64,000 nt of DNA, taken from assembly GCF_031458075.1 (NCBI RefSeq), contig NZ_JAVDXT010000002.1, forward strand, positions 620,001 through 684,000, read 5' to 3'. Both the position numbers and the translations under genes were made by a program. The notes beneath the pieces were generated by a model that did no database searches, was not told the origin of the DNA, and worked only from the letters and a program-made list of their open reading frames with translations. The stretch's first letter is position 1. Each line of letters begins with the position of its first letter. Of the stretch, positions 1 to 7,953 are shown one piece after another. The stretch is from Rhodoferax_B ferrireducens_A. Lineage in GTDB: Bacteria > Pseudomonadota > Gammaproteobacteria > Burkholderiales > Burkholderiaceae_C.

Positions 1-984
1 ATGCAATACCGCCCCCTCGGCCGCACCGGCTGGAACATCTCAACCGTCAGCTTCGGCGCCTGGGCCATTGGCGGCACCTGGGGCGAGACCGATGACGCTG
101 AATCCATGGGCGCGCTGCACCGCGCGCTGGACCTGGGCGTGAACTTCTTTGACAGCGCCGATGTGTACGGCGATGGCCGCAGCGAGCGCCTGCTGGCCCA
201 GCTCAAGCGTGAACGCAGCGAGCCTTTCTATATCGCCACCAAGGCCGGGCGCCGCCTGAGCCCGCACGTGGCTGGCGGCTACAACCGCGAGAACCTGACA
301 GCCTTTGTCGAGCGCAGCCTGACCAACCTGAACACCGAGGCGCTGGACCTGCTGCAGCTGCACTGCCCACCGACCGAGGTGTTCTACATGCCCGAGGTGT
401 TTGGCGTGCTCGACGACCTGCAAAAGGCCGGAAAGCTGCGTCACTACGGCGTGAGCGTGGAGAAGGTCGAAGAGGCGCTGAAGGCCATCGAGTACCCGGG
501 CGTGCAGTCGGTGCAGATCATCTACAACCTGTTCCGCCAGCGCCCGGCCGAGCTGCTGTTCGAACAGACGCAAAAGCGCGGCGTCGGCATCCTGGCGCGG
601 CTGCCGCTGTCCAGCGGCTTGCTCAGCGGCAAGATGACGGCCGACAGCAGCTTCGCCCCCGACGACCACCGCCAGTTCAACCGCGAAGGTGCGGCTTTCG
701 ACAAGGGCGAAACCTTCTCCGGCCTGGACTACAGCGTGGGCCTGCAGGCGGTGGACGCGATGCGGCCGCTGGTGCCGGCCGGCCAGAGCATGGCGCAGAT
801 GGCGCTGCGCTGGATCCAGATGCACCCGGCCGTGACCTGCTCGATCCCTGGCGGCAAGCGCGCCTCCCAGGTGGCCGACAACGTGGCGGCCGCCGACTTG
901 CCGCCGTTGGGCGACGCGACGATGCAGGCCCTGGCCGAGGTCTACGCCCGCTACGCCAAGCCGCTGGTGCACCAGCGCTGGTAA
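1..984 (+). CDS. Aldo/keto reductase
   Basis: Predicted NAD(P)H-dependent oxidoreductase of the aldo/keto reductase superfamily, a cytoplasmic TIM-barrel enzyme reducing aldehydes or ketones; the substrate cannot be read from sequence. The 327-residue length fits the family. The opening YRPLGRTG is typical, and the catalytic tetrad is visible as D51 and Y56 (DSADVYG), K81 (ATKAGR) and H121 (LLQLHCPP). The C-terminal SIPGGKRASQ segment matches the phosphate-binding loop of the cofactor site. The ATG is the first base of the window, so its ribosome site and any in-frame upstream extension cannot be seen. It converges on the GGDEF-EAL gene with a 13-base gap. Confidence 0.9.
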   Translation: MQYRPLGRTGWNISTVSFGAWAIGGTWGETDDAESMGALHRALDLGVNFFDSADVYGDGRSERLLAQLKRERSEPFYIATKAGRRLSPHVAGGYNRENLTAFVERSLTNLNTEALDLLQLHCPPTEVFYMPEVFGVLDDLQKAGKLRHYGVSVEKVEEALKAIEYPGVQSVQIIYNLFRQRPAELLFEQTQKRGVGILARLPLSSGLLSGKMTADSSFAPDDHRQFNREGAAFDKGETFSGLDYSVGLQAVDAMRPLVPAGQSMAQMALRWIQMHPAVTCSIPGGKRASQVADNVAAADLPPLGDATMQALAEVYARYAKPLVHQRW

Positions 985-997
985 ACGTTCAACGGGC

Positions 998-3418
998 TTA
1001 GGCGCCGGGTGCCAGGTGCGTCGCCGCAAAGGCCGTGGCGGCCTCCAGCGGCAGCGGGCGCGCAAAGTGGTAACCCTGGCCGGTGGTGCAGGCCAGCTGG
1101 GTCAGCAGGGCGGCCTGCTCGGCGGTTTCAATGCCTTCGGCCGTGGTTTCCATGTGCAGTGCGCTGGCCAGGTCGATCACCGAGCGCACGATGGCCTGGG
1201 ACTCGGCGCTCTGCAGGATGGCCATCACGAACGAGCGGTCGATCTTCAGCTTGTGGAACGGAAAGCTGCGCAGATAGGCCAGCGATGAATAGCCGACGCC
1301 AAAGTCGTCCAGCGCAATCCGGATGCCGGCCGCGCGCAGGCGGTGCAGGGCGGTCAGCACGTCTTCGGTGTCCTTCAGGAACACGGATTCGGTGATCTCC
1401 AGCTCCAGCCGCTCGGCTGGCAAACCGCTGCGCGCCACGACCTCCAGGATCTTGTCGACCAACAGCTCGTCGTCGAACTGGCAGGCCGACAGGTTGACCG
1501 CCACCAGCAGCCCGGCCGGCAGCTGGTGGGCGGCGGTGCAAGCGGTTTCTAACACCCACAGGCCGATGTCGCGGATCAAGCCGGCTTCTTCGGCCACCGG
1601 GATGAACTCGGCCGGTGAGACATTGCCAAAGCGCGGGCTGGACCAGCGCAGCAAGGCCTCGACCCCGGTGATCTGGTGCGTGCGCAGCGAGATTTGCGGC
1701 TGGTACACCAGGTGCATGGCGCGCTGGGCGAGGGCCTGGCGCAAGCCGTCTTCCAGCGCGATGCGGCGCTGGGCTTTCTCGTCCATGGCCATGCAGAAAA
1801 ACTGCGCCTGCCGGCGGCCGCGCGCCTTGGCCTCGTACAGCGCCAGGTCGGCGTGGTGCAGGATCTCGTCGGGCTGCTGGCCGTCGCGCGGCAGAAAGGC
1901 GATGCCCATGCTGGTGTGCGGCGTGAAGCTGATGCCCGACAAGTCGCAGGGCTGCTCGATGGCCTGCATCAGCCGGGTGGCAAAGCAGCGGGCTTCGTCC
2001 ACCTCGGTCACGCCGTCGAGCAGGATGGCGAACTCGTCTCCGCCCAGCCGGGCCACCAGGTCGCGGCCGCGGATGGTGCTGGTCATGCGCTGGGCCACGG
2101 CCTTCAGCAGCAGGTCGCCGTTGGCGTGACCATAGGCGTCGTTGACCCGCTTGAAGTTGTCCATGTCGATGCACAGCAGCGCGGCGCTGCCCGGCGTGCT
2201 GCCGTCGTGGCCGCACAGCTGCTGCAGGCGGTGCTGGAAATGGCGGCGGTTGGCCAGGCCGGTCAGCGCGTCGAAGTGGGCCAGGCGGTGCATGGCGTCT
2301 TCGGCGTGCTTGCGGTCGGTGACATCGGCGCCCACGCCGCGCCAGCCCGGTGTTACCTGCGATATCGGCGTACCCGGCGCGCCCGAACTGCCGGGCCACA
2401 CCGGCTTGGCCGTCAGCGCCCACCAGCGCAGCGCGTCGCCAATCACCACCGGCACCAACAGGTCGCGGAACGGCAGGGGCGTGGACAGCGCGGTCTGCAA
2501 CTGGCCGAGGTAATGGCCGGCGTCGGCCGGCACCCGTGCCGGCTGCTGCAGGTGGGTGCGCGCAATCAGCGCCACCAGGCTGAAGGCCGTGTCCTGCTGC
2601 GGGTCGAACTGCAGCGCCCGGTTGAGCCGGCTGGAGGCGTGGCCCAGCTGGCCGTTGGGGGCCAGCTCCCACAGGAAGTCGCTGGAGTTTTCTTCGAAGT
2701 CGCGCAGTAGCAGGCCGACGATCTGCTGCTTGTGCGCGGCATCGGCCTCGGCCACCAGCCGCGAGCCATAGGATTTGGCCATCACCTGCACCGACGCCAC
2801 CACAATCAGGCTGTAGGCCACCAGCAGGCAGAACAGAATCTCGGCGCCCGGCAGGCTGGTGCGCAGCAGCCCGACCATGGAGCCGGCCGTCATGACCAGC
2901 ACATAGGCGATGGCCGCCGCCGGCACCGTCACCAGCGCAAAACCGCCCGCGCAAATCATGCCGCAGCTGATGGTGATCAGCATCTGCTGGTCCTGCACCT
3001 CCACGCTGGACAGCAGCAGCGCCGGCAGCGCACCCCATAGCGCGCCCAGGCCCAGCGCGTGCCGGAAGGCGCGTCGCATGGCTTTGCGCGATGCGGTTTG
3101 CCGCGTGCTGCGGCGCTGGGCGCGGTACCAGGCGGCCATGGCCTGGTAGGCAAAGAACAGCAGCACCAGCAGCCAGCCCCAGAGCCAGGCCGACTGGTCG
3201 GCCAGGCGGTAGGCCAGGAAGCCGGCGTTGAACAGGTTGACCAGCATGGACAGCGGCGTGAGCCGCAGCATGGCCTGCAGCTGCTTGGCCCGGAAGCTGG
3301 CCGCCAAGGGTTCATCCGCTTCGTACGGAGCCAGGGATCGGCGCATGCGGGCGAGCAAGCCAGGGGGAGTGGGTTCAGTCGTGCTTACCATCGGTTGGGC
3401 TGCGGTGCGGTCGCGCAT
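998..3418 (-). CDS. Membrane GGDEF-EAL cyclic-di-GMP protein
   Basis: Inner-membrane signalling protein that could both make and break cyclic-di-GMP. Counted from the chosen start: several hydrophobic segments at about residues 50-215 form a membrane sensor; a PAS-like linker ends at VTDRKHAED near 370; a GGDEF domain follows with intact GGDEF at 459-463; then an EAL domain with EALLRW (E587), DDFGVGYSSL and KIDRSFV. Because both signatures are intact, either activity is possible. The frame stays open far upstream over the divergent gene. I chose the ATG at 3418 (806 aa); ATGs at 3391 and 3451 are alternatives, and none has a clear ribosome site. Confidence 0.85.
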   Translation of the reverse strand: MRDRTAAQPMVSTTEPTPPGLLARMRRSLAPYEADEPLAASFRAKQLQAMLRLTPLSMLVNLFNAGFLAYRLADQSAWLWGWLLVLLFFAYQAMAAWYRAQRRSTRQTASRKAMRRAFRHALGLGALWGALPALLLSSVEVQDQQMLITISCGMICAGGFALVTVPAAAIAYVLVMTAGSMVGLLRTSLPGAEILFCLLVAYSLIVVASVQVMAKSYGSRLVAEADAAHKQQIVGLLLRDFEENSSDFLWELAPNGQLGHASSRLNRALQFDPQQDTAFSLVALIARTHLQQPARVPADAGHYLGQLQTALSTPLPFRDLLVPVVIGDALRWWALTAKPVWPGSSGAPGTPISQVTPGWRGVGADVTDRKHAEDAMHRLAHFDALTGLANRRHFQHRLQQLCGHDGSTPGSAALLCIDMDNFKRVNDAYGHANGDLLLKAVAQRMTSTIRGRDLVARLGGDEFAILLDGVTEVDEARCFATRLMQAIEQPCDLSGISFTPHTSMGIAFLPRDGQQPDEILHHADLALYEAKARGRRQAQFFCMAMDEKAQRRIALEDGLRQALAQRAMHLVYQPQISLRTHQITGVEALLRWSSPRFGNVSPAEFIPVAEEAGLIRDIGLWVLETACTAAHQLPAGLLVAVNLSACQFDDELLVDKILEVVARSGLPAERLELEITESVFLKDTEDVLTALHRLRAAGIRIALDDFGVGYSSLAYLRSFPFHKLKIDRSFVMAILQSAESQAIVRSVIDLASALHMETTAEGIETAEQAALLTQLACTTGQGYHFARPLPLEAATAFAATHLAPGA

Positions 3419-3526
3419 CAATGGTTTGTAAATTTTTACGTCTGCGAACATTGTGGCAGCGAGTGCGCTTGCCAAGGCGCTGTATGGGGTACAAATCACC
3501 TCCAATACATACCCACAAAGGCAGAC

Positions 3527-4462
3527 ATGGAACAGACGCGTGAACAAATCGGCTTTATCGGCCTGGGCCTGATGGGCCACGGCATGGCCAAGAACATCGT
3601 GGACAAGGGCTATCCGCTGAGCATTTACGCGCGCAAGCCCTCGGCCGCGGTGGACGACTTGCTGCAGCGTGGCGCCCGGCAGGCCGACTCGCTGCCGGCG
3701 TTGGCGGCCCAGGCCACGGTGGTGTTTCTGTGCGTCACCGGCTCCAAAGACGTGGAAGACCTCATCCGCGGTCCGAACGGCCTGGGGCAGAGCCTGCGCC
3801 CGGGTTCGGTGCTGGTCGATTGCTCGACCGCCGACCCGACCTCCACCGTAGCGCTGGCGGCCGAGCTGGCGCCGCTGGGCATCACCCTGGTGGATGCGCC
3901 GCTGAGCCGCACGCCCAAGGAAGCCTGGGCCGGTACGCTGGACACCATGGTCGGCGCTGATCAGGCCACTTTTGAGCGCATCCAGCCGATTCTGGCCACC
4001 TGGGCCGGCAAGGTAGTGCACATCGGCGGCCCGGGCGACGGGCACCGCATGAAGCTGGTGAACAACTTCATCTCGCTGGGCTACGCGGCGCTGTACTCGG
4101 AGGCCATGGCCGTGGCGCAGGCGGTCGGCATCACGCCGCAGCGCGTGGACTCGGTGATCCGCGGCGGCCGCATGGACTGCGGCTTCTACCAGACCTTCAT
4201 GGGCTATGTGCTGGACGGCAACAAGGAGGCGCACAAGTTCACACTGCAAAACGCCTTCAAGGACTTGCGCTATCTGGAATCCATGGCCGACGCCGCCGGC
4301 GTGGCGAATCCGTTGGGCAATGCGGTGAAAAATGCGTTCGCGCTGGCCGTGGGCGGCGGTGCTGGCCAGTCGTATGTGCCCATGCTGCCAGAGATCATCG
4401 GCAAGCTCAGCGGCGTCGATCTGGCGCCGAAAGTGACCCCACCCGCCGCCGACAAGCCTTAG
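3527..4462 (+). CDS. NAD(P)-dependent beta-hydroxyacid dehydrogenase (GarR/MmsB type)
   Basis: Member of the 6-phosphogluconate dehydrogenase-like beta-hydroxyacid dehydrogenases, which includes tartronate semialdehyde reductase and 3-hydroxyisobutyrate dehydrogenase. The N-terminus IGFIGLGLMGHGMAKN (residues 8-23) is the Rossmann dinucleotide site plus family signature. Further markers are DAPLSRTPKEAWAGTL (substrate loop) and MKLVNNFISLG, whose Lys is the expected catalytic residue. Length 311 aa is normal. The chosen ATG has a weak AAAGG upstream. It is divergent from the GGDEF-EAL gene across a gap of about 108 bases that contains an imperfect inverted repeat near 3482-3508, a possible operator. 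Substrate is not resolved. Confidence 0.85.
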   Translation: MEQTREQIGFIGLGLMGHGMAKNIVDKGYPLSIYARKPSAAVDDLLQRGARQADSLPALAAQATVVFLCVTGSKDVEDLIRGPNGLGQSLRPGSVLVDCSTADPTSTVALAAELAPLGITLVDAPLSRTPKEAWAGTLDTMVGADQATFERIQPILATWAGKVVHIGGPGDGHRMKLVNNFISLGYAALYSEAMAVAQAVGITPQRVDSVIRGGRMDCGFYQTFMGYVLDGNKEAHKFTLQNAFKDLRYLESMADAAGVANPLGNAVKNAFALAVGGGAGQSYVPMLPEIIGKLSGVDLAPKVTPPAADKP

Positions 4463-4466
4463 ATGG

Positions 4467-4525
4467 TTTGCTATTGATTAAATAGCTGCTGGCGCAGGTT
4501 CTGTATGCGCCAGAGCCTGTTTTTA
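4467..4525 (+). repeat. Family A terminator-like repeat
   Basis: Core hairpin TGGCGCA (4490-4496) and TGCGCCA (4506-4512), then CAGAGCCTG and a run of T. It lies between two convergent genes, directly after the stop of the + strand dehydrogenase, and would act as its intrinsic terminator. Confidence 0.7.
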
Positions 4526-4765
4526 TCAATATTTATCGTACTGTTGGCGGCGGTCGTAGCGGGCCAGTTCAACCTGCTCGCGCAGCTTGCCGGGGATGCG
4601 CCCGGGCACATCGATGTCGCGCAGCAGATGGGCGCCGAGTTCGCCCAGCGGCGGCTCGGCGGGGCGCCGCCAGGCGGTAGCGTTGCGCCAGGCCTGCAGC
4701 AGCGCATGGCGCAGGCCGGGGAGCAGGCGGTCGGGGGCGGGAACGGAAGTGTTGGCGTAGTCCAT
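4526..4765 (-). CDS. Small arginine-rich conserved protein
   Basis: A 79-residue basic protein without signal peptide or membrane segment. The C-terminal half (LLRDIDVPGRIPGKL, then an Arg/Tyr-rich tail) loosely resembles small DUF1127/YjiS-like proteins, but I cannot assign it with certainty. The start codon follows a purine-rich AAAGAGCAG. It is divergent from the LysR gene at 4863, so the LysR protein could control it. Function unknown. Confidence 0.55.
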   Translation of the reverse strand: MDYANTSVPAPDRLLPGLRHALLQAWRNATAWRRPAEPPLGELGAHLLRDIDVPGRIPGKLREQVELARYDRRQQYDKY

Positions 4766-4862
4766 GGAAGCTGCTCTTTATCGGGTGTGGTAAGCATAGG
4801 TGTCCACCACAGCCGATAAAAGCGCTCATTTCTGCCAAGTCTGGTTGCTTATACTTACCAGC

Positions 4863-5786
4863 ATGGCCCGTATCCCCCTGCAAACCTTGCCTACCTTTGT
4901 GGCCGTGGCTGCGCTGGGTAACCTGCGCGCGGCCGGCGAGCAGCTGCACCTGACGCACAGCGCGATCAGCCAGCAGATCCGCCTGCTGGAACAGCAGCTC
5001 GGCTATGCCGTGTTCGACCGGCCCGGCCGCCGGGTGGTGCTGAACGCGGCCGGCGCCGCGCTGCTGCGGGCGGTGGAGCCCGCGCTGGCCCAGATTGACG
5101 AAGGCGCGCGGGCCGGCGCGCTGGCGGTGCGGGGCGCGCAGCAGCATCTGCGGATCACCGTGTCGCCGTCGTTTGCCCAGCACTGGCTGATGCCGCGCAT
5201 GGCCGCATGGCGGGCGCTGCAGCCTGGCATATCGGTAGAGCTGCACACCTCGCAAACGGCCGTGGACCTGGGCCGCGAGGGTTTCCACGCGGCGGTGCGC
5301 CAGGGCAAGGGCCCGTGGCGCGGGCTGGAGGGCGAGTGCCTGATCGACTCGCAGCAGGTGGTGCTGGCCTGCCCGGCGATTGCCCAACGCCTGGCGGGCA
5401 GCGATCCGGCCAGTTGGCTGCAGGAGTCCTTGCTGGGTACCAGTGAATGCTGGGAGGCCTGGTTTGCGCTGGCCGGGCACCGGGTGCGCATCCAGCCGAT
5501 TGCGGTGTTCAACGACATGGGCCTGATGCTGCAGGCCACGGAGCAGGGCCTGGGCATCGCCCTGGGCCGCGAGCTGGTGGCCGCCGATGCCCTGCGCGCC
5601 GGCCGTTTGGTGCAGCTATCGCCGCTGGCGCTGGGCACCGAGGCGTATGACGCCTACTGGCTGGTCCACCCCCCGGAGCACCGCGACTGGCCGCCGCTGC
5701 AGACATTCAAGGCCTGGCTGCAGGCGGAGCTGCAGCAGGCATCGGCCCAGCTGCAGCAGTTTCGCCAAACCGGGCGGTCGGACTAG
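4863..5786 (+). CDS. LysR-family transcriptional regulator (GcvA-like)
   Basis: A 307-residue LysR regulator. The N-terminal winged helix-turn-helix covers about residues 5-62, with HLTHSAISQQIRLLEQQLG as recognition helix and linker; the rest is the periplasmic-binding-like effector domain, including the DMGLMLQATEQGLGIALG region. I chose the ATG at 4863, which starts right before the conserved helix; in-frame extension to 4800 adds no recognisable sequence. It is divergent from the small gene 4526-4765. Effector and targets unknown. Confidence 0.88.
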   Translation: MARIPLQTLPTFVAVAALGNLRAAGEQLHLTHSAISQQIRLLEQQLGYAVFDRPGRRVVLNAAGAALLRAVEPALAQIDEGARAGALAVRGAQQHLRITVSPSFAQHWLMPRMAAWRALQPGISVELHTSQTAVDLGREGFHAAVRQGKGPWRGLEGECLIDSQQVVLACPAIAQRLAGSDPASWLQESLLGTSECWEAWFALAGHRVRIQPIAVFNDMGLMLQATEQGLGIALGRELVAADALRAGRLVQLSPLALGTEAYDAYWLVHPPEHRDWPPLQTFKAWLQAELQQASAQLQQFRQTGRSD

Positions 5787-5855
5787 CTGCTATCTTGTTG
5801 ATAGCTGCTGGCGCAGGTGTTGCCTGCGCCAGAGCCCGTTTTTTCTTAAATTTGC
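5784..5855 (+). repeat. Family A terminator-like repeat
   Basis: The clearest copy: CTGGCGCAGG, loop TGTTG, CCTGCGCCAG, then AGCCCG and six T. It fills the whole gap between the convergent LysR and ParB-like genes and overlaps the LysR stop codon, which suggests insertion at the gene end. Confidence 0.8.
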
Positions 5856-5856
5856 A

Positions 5857-6636
5857 TCAAGCCATCTGCTCGGCCAGCTGGGCGCGCAGGGCCGCGTTCT
5901 CGGCGGTCAGCTCGGCTACGGTCTGCTTCAGCCGGGCGATGATGCCTTCGGGCGACTCGGGTTCGGTGCGCTCCACGGCCTTGGCGTTGCGCACCTGGCG
6001 GGCGGCTTGCTGCAGCTCTTTCTTGCCGCCGGCGGCGGCAGCCAGCTGGGCTTCGGCCGGCAGGCTGGCCACAGTGGCCGCGGTGTTGATGGAGATCGTG
6101 CCCGACTTCACCGCCGCTACCAGCTCGGGCGTGGCGGATTTCTGGATCTTCTCGATCTGGCTGATGGTGTTGCTGCTGATGCGCGCGGCCTTGGCCAGGG
6201 CTTCGCGGGTCAGCGCTGGCTCGGCGGCGGGGGCCGGGGCGGGTGCAGCCGATTCCTCCCAGGGCGCGGGGCCGCTGGTGTCGGCGGGTGCTTCCACCTT
6301 GGCTGGCTGGTCGCGGCTGGCCAGGATGTCTTTTTTGCGCAGCGCGAGCACGCCGCGCTGGAAGTCGGACACGCTGCGGCGGCCCAGGTGCTGGTCGATC
6401 ATCCAGAGGTGTACGTCGTCCATCGATTGGAAGCTGGCGTTCTGCACGGTGTTGAAGGGCAGGCTGTGCTTTTGGCAGATGCCGTAGCGGTTGTGGCCGT
6501 CGACCAGCACGTCGCCCCACAGCACCAGCGCGTCGCGGCAGCCCTCGGCCAGGATGCTGCGCTCCAGCGCAGCGTGTTCGTCCGGGGTCAGCGGATCGAT
6601 GTAGGCAAGCAGTTCTTCGTTGACCGTGATATTCAT
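5857..6636 (-). CDS. ParB N-terminal (ParB/Srx-like) domain protein
   Basis: A 259-residue protein. Its N-terminus (about residues 1-100) resembles the ParB/sulfiredoxin nuclease-like fold, with LVDGHNRY at the place of the usual DGxRRY motif. A Pro/Ala-rich linker follows (about 110-140), then a helix-turn-helix-like segment (LTREALAKAARISSNTISQ), and a C-terminal coiled coil (about 220-257). No ParA gene or centromere-like repeat is nearby, so chromosome or plasmid partition is unlikely; a ParB-derived DNA-binding regulator fits better. Biochemical role unknown. Confidence 0.7.
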   Translation of the reverse strand: MNITVNEELLAYIDPLTPDEHAALERSILAEGCRDALVLWGDVLVDGHNRYGICQKHSLPFNTVQNASFQSMDDVHLWMIDQHLGRRSVSDFQRGVLALRKKDILASRDQPAKVEAPADTSGPAPWEESAAPAPAPAAEPALTREALAKAARISSNTISQIEKIQKSATPELVAAVKSGTISINTAATVASLPAEAQLAAAAGGKKELQQAARQVRNAKAVERTEPESPEGIIARLKQTVAELTAENAALRAQLAEQMA

Positions 6637-6718
6637 TTTGGGGCGGAGTGGACAGTAAGCGGGGCGCGATTGTAAAAGCCCCGGCGACCACCTTCGCCCA
6701 TTTCGGCCGACAGGTTGG

Positions 6719-6940
6719 CTAGCGGCGGCGTCGGCCGGATGTCCAGCGCTGCACAGCCAGCCCGCCCAGCAGCAGGACCAGGCCGGTCCATACCAGGTGC
6801 TGCATGCCGGGCCGCGCGGCAGGCGGTGCCGGGTTGTTGTCTTCGGCGTGGAAGGTCGGGTCGAAGGCCGAGCCGGGGTCTTCTTCGCCCAGCATGGACA
6901 GCTGGTCGTTGTCGTCGGGTGGGGGCTGGATGGTGTGCAT
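6719..6940 (-). CDS. Small single-pass membrane protein
   Basis: A 73-residue protein with an acidic N-terminal half (DDNDQLSMLGEEDPGSAFD), one hydrophobic helix at about residues 47-64 (HLVWTGLVLLLGGLAV) and an Arg-rich C-terminus, suggesting N-out/C-in membrane insertion. No family recognised. It lies just downstream of the 108-residue gene on the same strand. Confidence 0.5.
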   Translation of the reverse strand: MHTIQPPPDDNDQLSMLGEEDPGSAFDPTFHAEDNNPAPPAARPGMQHLVWTGLVLLLGGLAVQRWTSGRRRR

Positions 6941-6980
6941 GGTCTGCTCCGTGTGCGGGTGTGTGATCGTGCGCTGGCGG

Positions 6981-7307
6981 CTAGCGGTTGGCGGTTTTTT
7001 CCGTTACAGCCGTGTCGTTACGGCGGCTTCCCGGCGGCGGCTCGGGTTTCAGGCCGAATATCTGGCGCCAGAACGAGAGGCGCTGGAAAGCCGGTATGCC
7101 CAGCGCCGATTGCCCGGCGTCGGTCAGGCCGCGCACGATGGCGTAGCGCGCCGGCTTGGTTGGGTATTGGGTGAGTACCGGCGGCCCGATCTCGGCATCC
7201 ACCAGGCCCCGCTGCTTCAGCTGCCGGACCCAGGCAACTTCTACCGGGTCGGTGACGTAGGTGTCGCCTGTTTTGCGAGACAGCTCTTTCAAAAAATACA
7301 AGGTCAT
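6981..7307 (-). CDS. Hypothetical protein
   Basis: A 108-residue soluble protein of unknown family. The central part (TDPVEVAWVRQLKQRGLV, then LTDAGQSALGIP) has the look of a small winged-helix fold, but this is a pattern impression only. I chose the ATG at 7307; the frame is open to 7553 but the extra part would cover the structured leader. Its 5' end lies about 40 bases from the GTCTTAAGAC palindrome at 7348, which could be part of its promoter. Confidence 0.5.
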   Translation of the reverse strand: MTLYFLKELSRKTGDTYVTDPVEVAWVRQLKQRGLVDAEIGPPVLTQYPTKPARYAIVRGLTDAGQSALGIPAFQRLSFWRQIFGLKPEPPPGSRRNDTAVTEKTANR

Positions 7308-7347
7308 GGGCGCGGCTTTCCGGGGTACAGCTTCATTCAATGCGATT

Positions 7348-7480
7348 GTCTTAAGACTTGCTGTAGGACAAGGCCGTGCAGGGCGGCAGGGGCGGGCCGT
7401 GGATGCGGGGCTTTGCCCCAGGCAGGGCGGCGTCCTACAGCAAGAGACCCAGGCGGCTGACGAACCGGCGCTGGCGCCGG
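7348..7480 (+). ncRNA. Structured leader or small RNA candidate
   Basis: Contains a 10-base palindrome GTCTTAAGAC (7348-7357), a perfect 13-bp inverted repeat CTTGCTGTAGGAC (7357-7369) with GTCCTACAGCAAG (7432-7444), an inner hairpin GGGGC-TTT-GCCCC (7407-7419) and a second perfect hairpin CCGGCGC-TG-GCGCCGG (7465-7480). It sits in the gap between divergent genes, upstream of the membrane protein gene at 7516. It could be the 5' leader of that gene, a small RNA or an operator region. I do not recognise a named RNA family. Confidence 0.45.
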
Positions 7481-7515
7481 CCGGATGATCCATGCTTCGC
7501 TCTGGAGAAGTCCCC

Positions 7516-7863
7516 ATGCCCTTATTTGCCCGATCCGATTGGCCATCTCGCACGGCCTTGCTGATGGAGCAAACCTATGCGCCGCCGGCCATGGCGATTG
7601 CCACGGCGCTGCTGATGTCCTTGCTGATCGGCTTGCTCTGGTCTCTGGGCTGGCTGCTGGGGGCCGGCTTGGTGCTCGGCTGCTTTTACGTGTCGCTGGG
7701 GCTGCTGCGGCCCAGCGCGCTGGAGCGGATCGCCGGTAGCCTGGCGGTCAGCGGTCTGGTGATTGCGTCCGGCGTGTTGTTTGGCAGCATGGCCGCAGCC
7801 CTCGCCAGCTTCATCCTGCTGCTGCCTTTGGGCCTGGCGGCCCTGGGCGTGGAAGACGCCTAG
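7516..7863 (+). CDS. Small multi-pass membrane protein
   Basis: A 115-residue hydrophobic protein with about three to four transmembrane helices (about residues 22-47, 48-64, 71-92 and 92-111). No family recognised. The start at 7516 has a good ribosome site (GGAGAAG seven to twelve bases upstream), better than the in-frame ATG at 7492. It is preceded by the structured leader at 7348-7480, which may regulate it, and followed by a family A repeat that probably ends its transcript. Confidence 0.6.
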   Translation: MPLFARSDWPSRTALLMEQTYAPPAMAIATALLMSLLIGLLWSLGWLLGAGLVLGCFYVSLGLLRPSALERIAGSLAVSGLVIASGVLFGSMAAALASFILLLPLGLAALGVEDA

Positions 7864-7875
7864 GCCTGCGCCGCC

Positions 7876-7945
7876 GTTTGCTATCTAAAAAGTAGCGGCT
7901 GCCGCAGGTGTTGATTGCGCCAGCGGCTTATTTCTTATGTAAAAA
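7876..7945 (+). repeat. Family A terminator-like repeat
   Basis: TTGCTATCTAAAAAGTAGCG opening, then a weaker core (GCCGCAGGTGTTGATTGCGC) and a T-rich end. It lies between convergent genes and probably ends the transcript of the 7516 gene. Confidence 0.65.
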
Positions 7946-7953
7946 AAGACGGA

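Noticed and set aside
3419..4249. N-terminal extension of the GGDEF-EAL gene to 4249
   Set aside because: The extra 277 codons are the mirror of the well-supported dehydrogenase gene and are His/Arg-rich without domain character.
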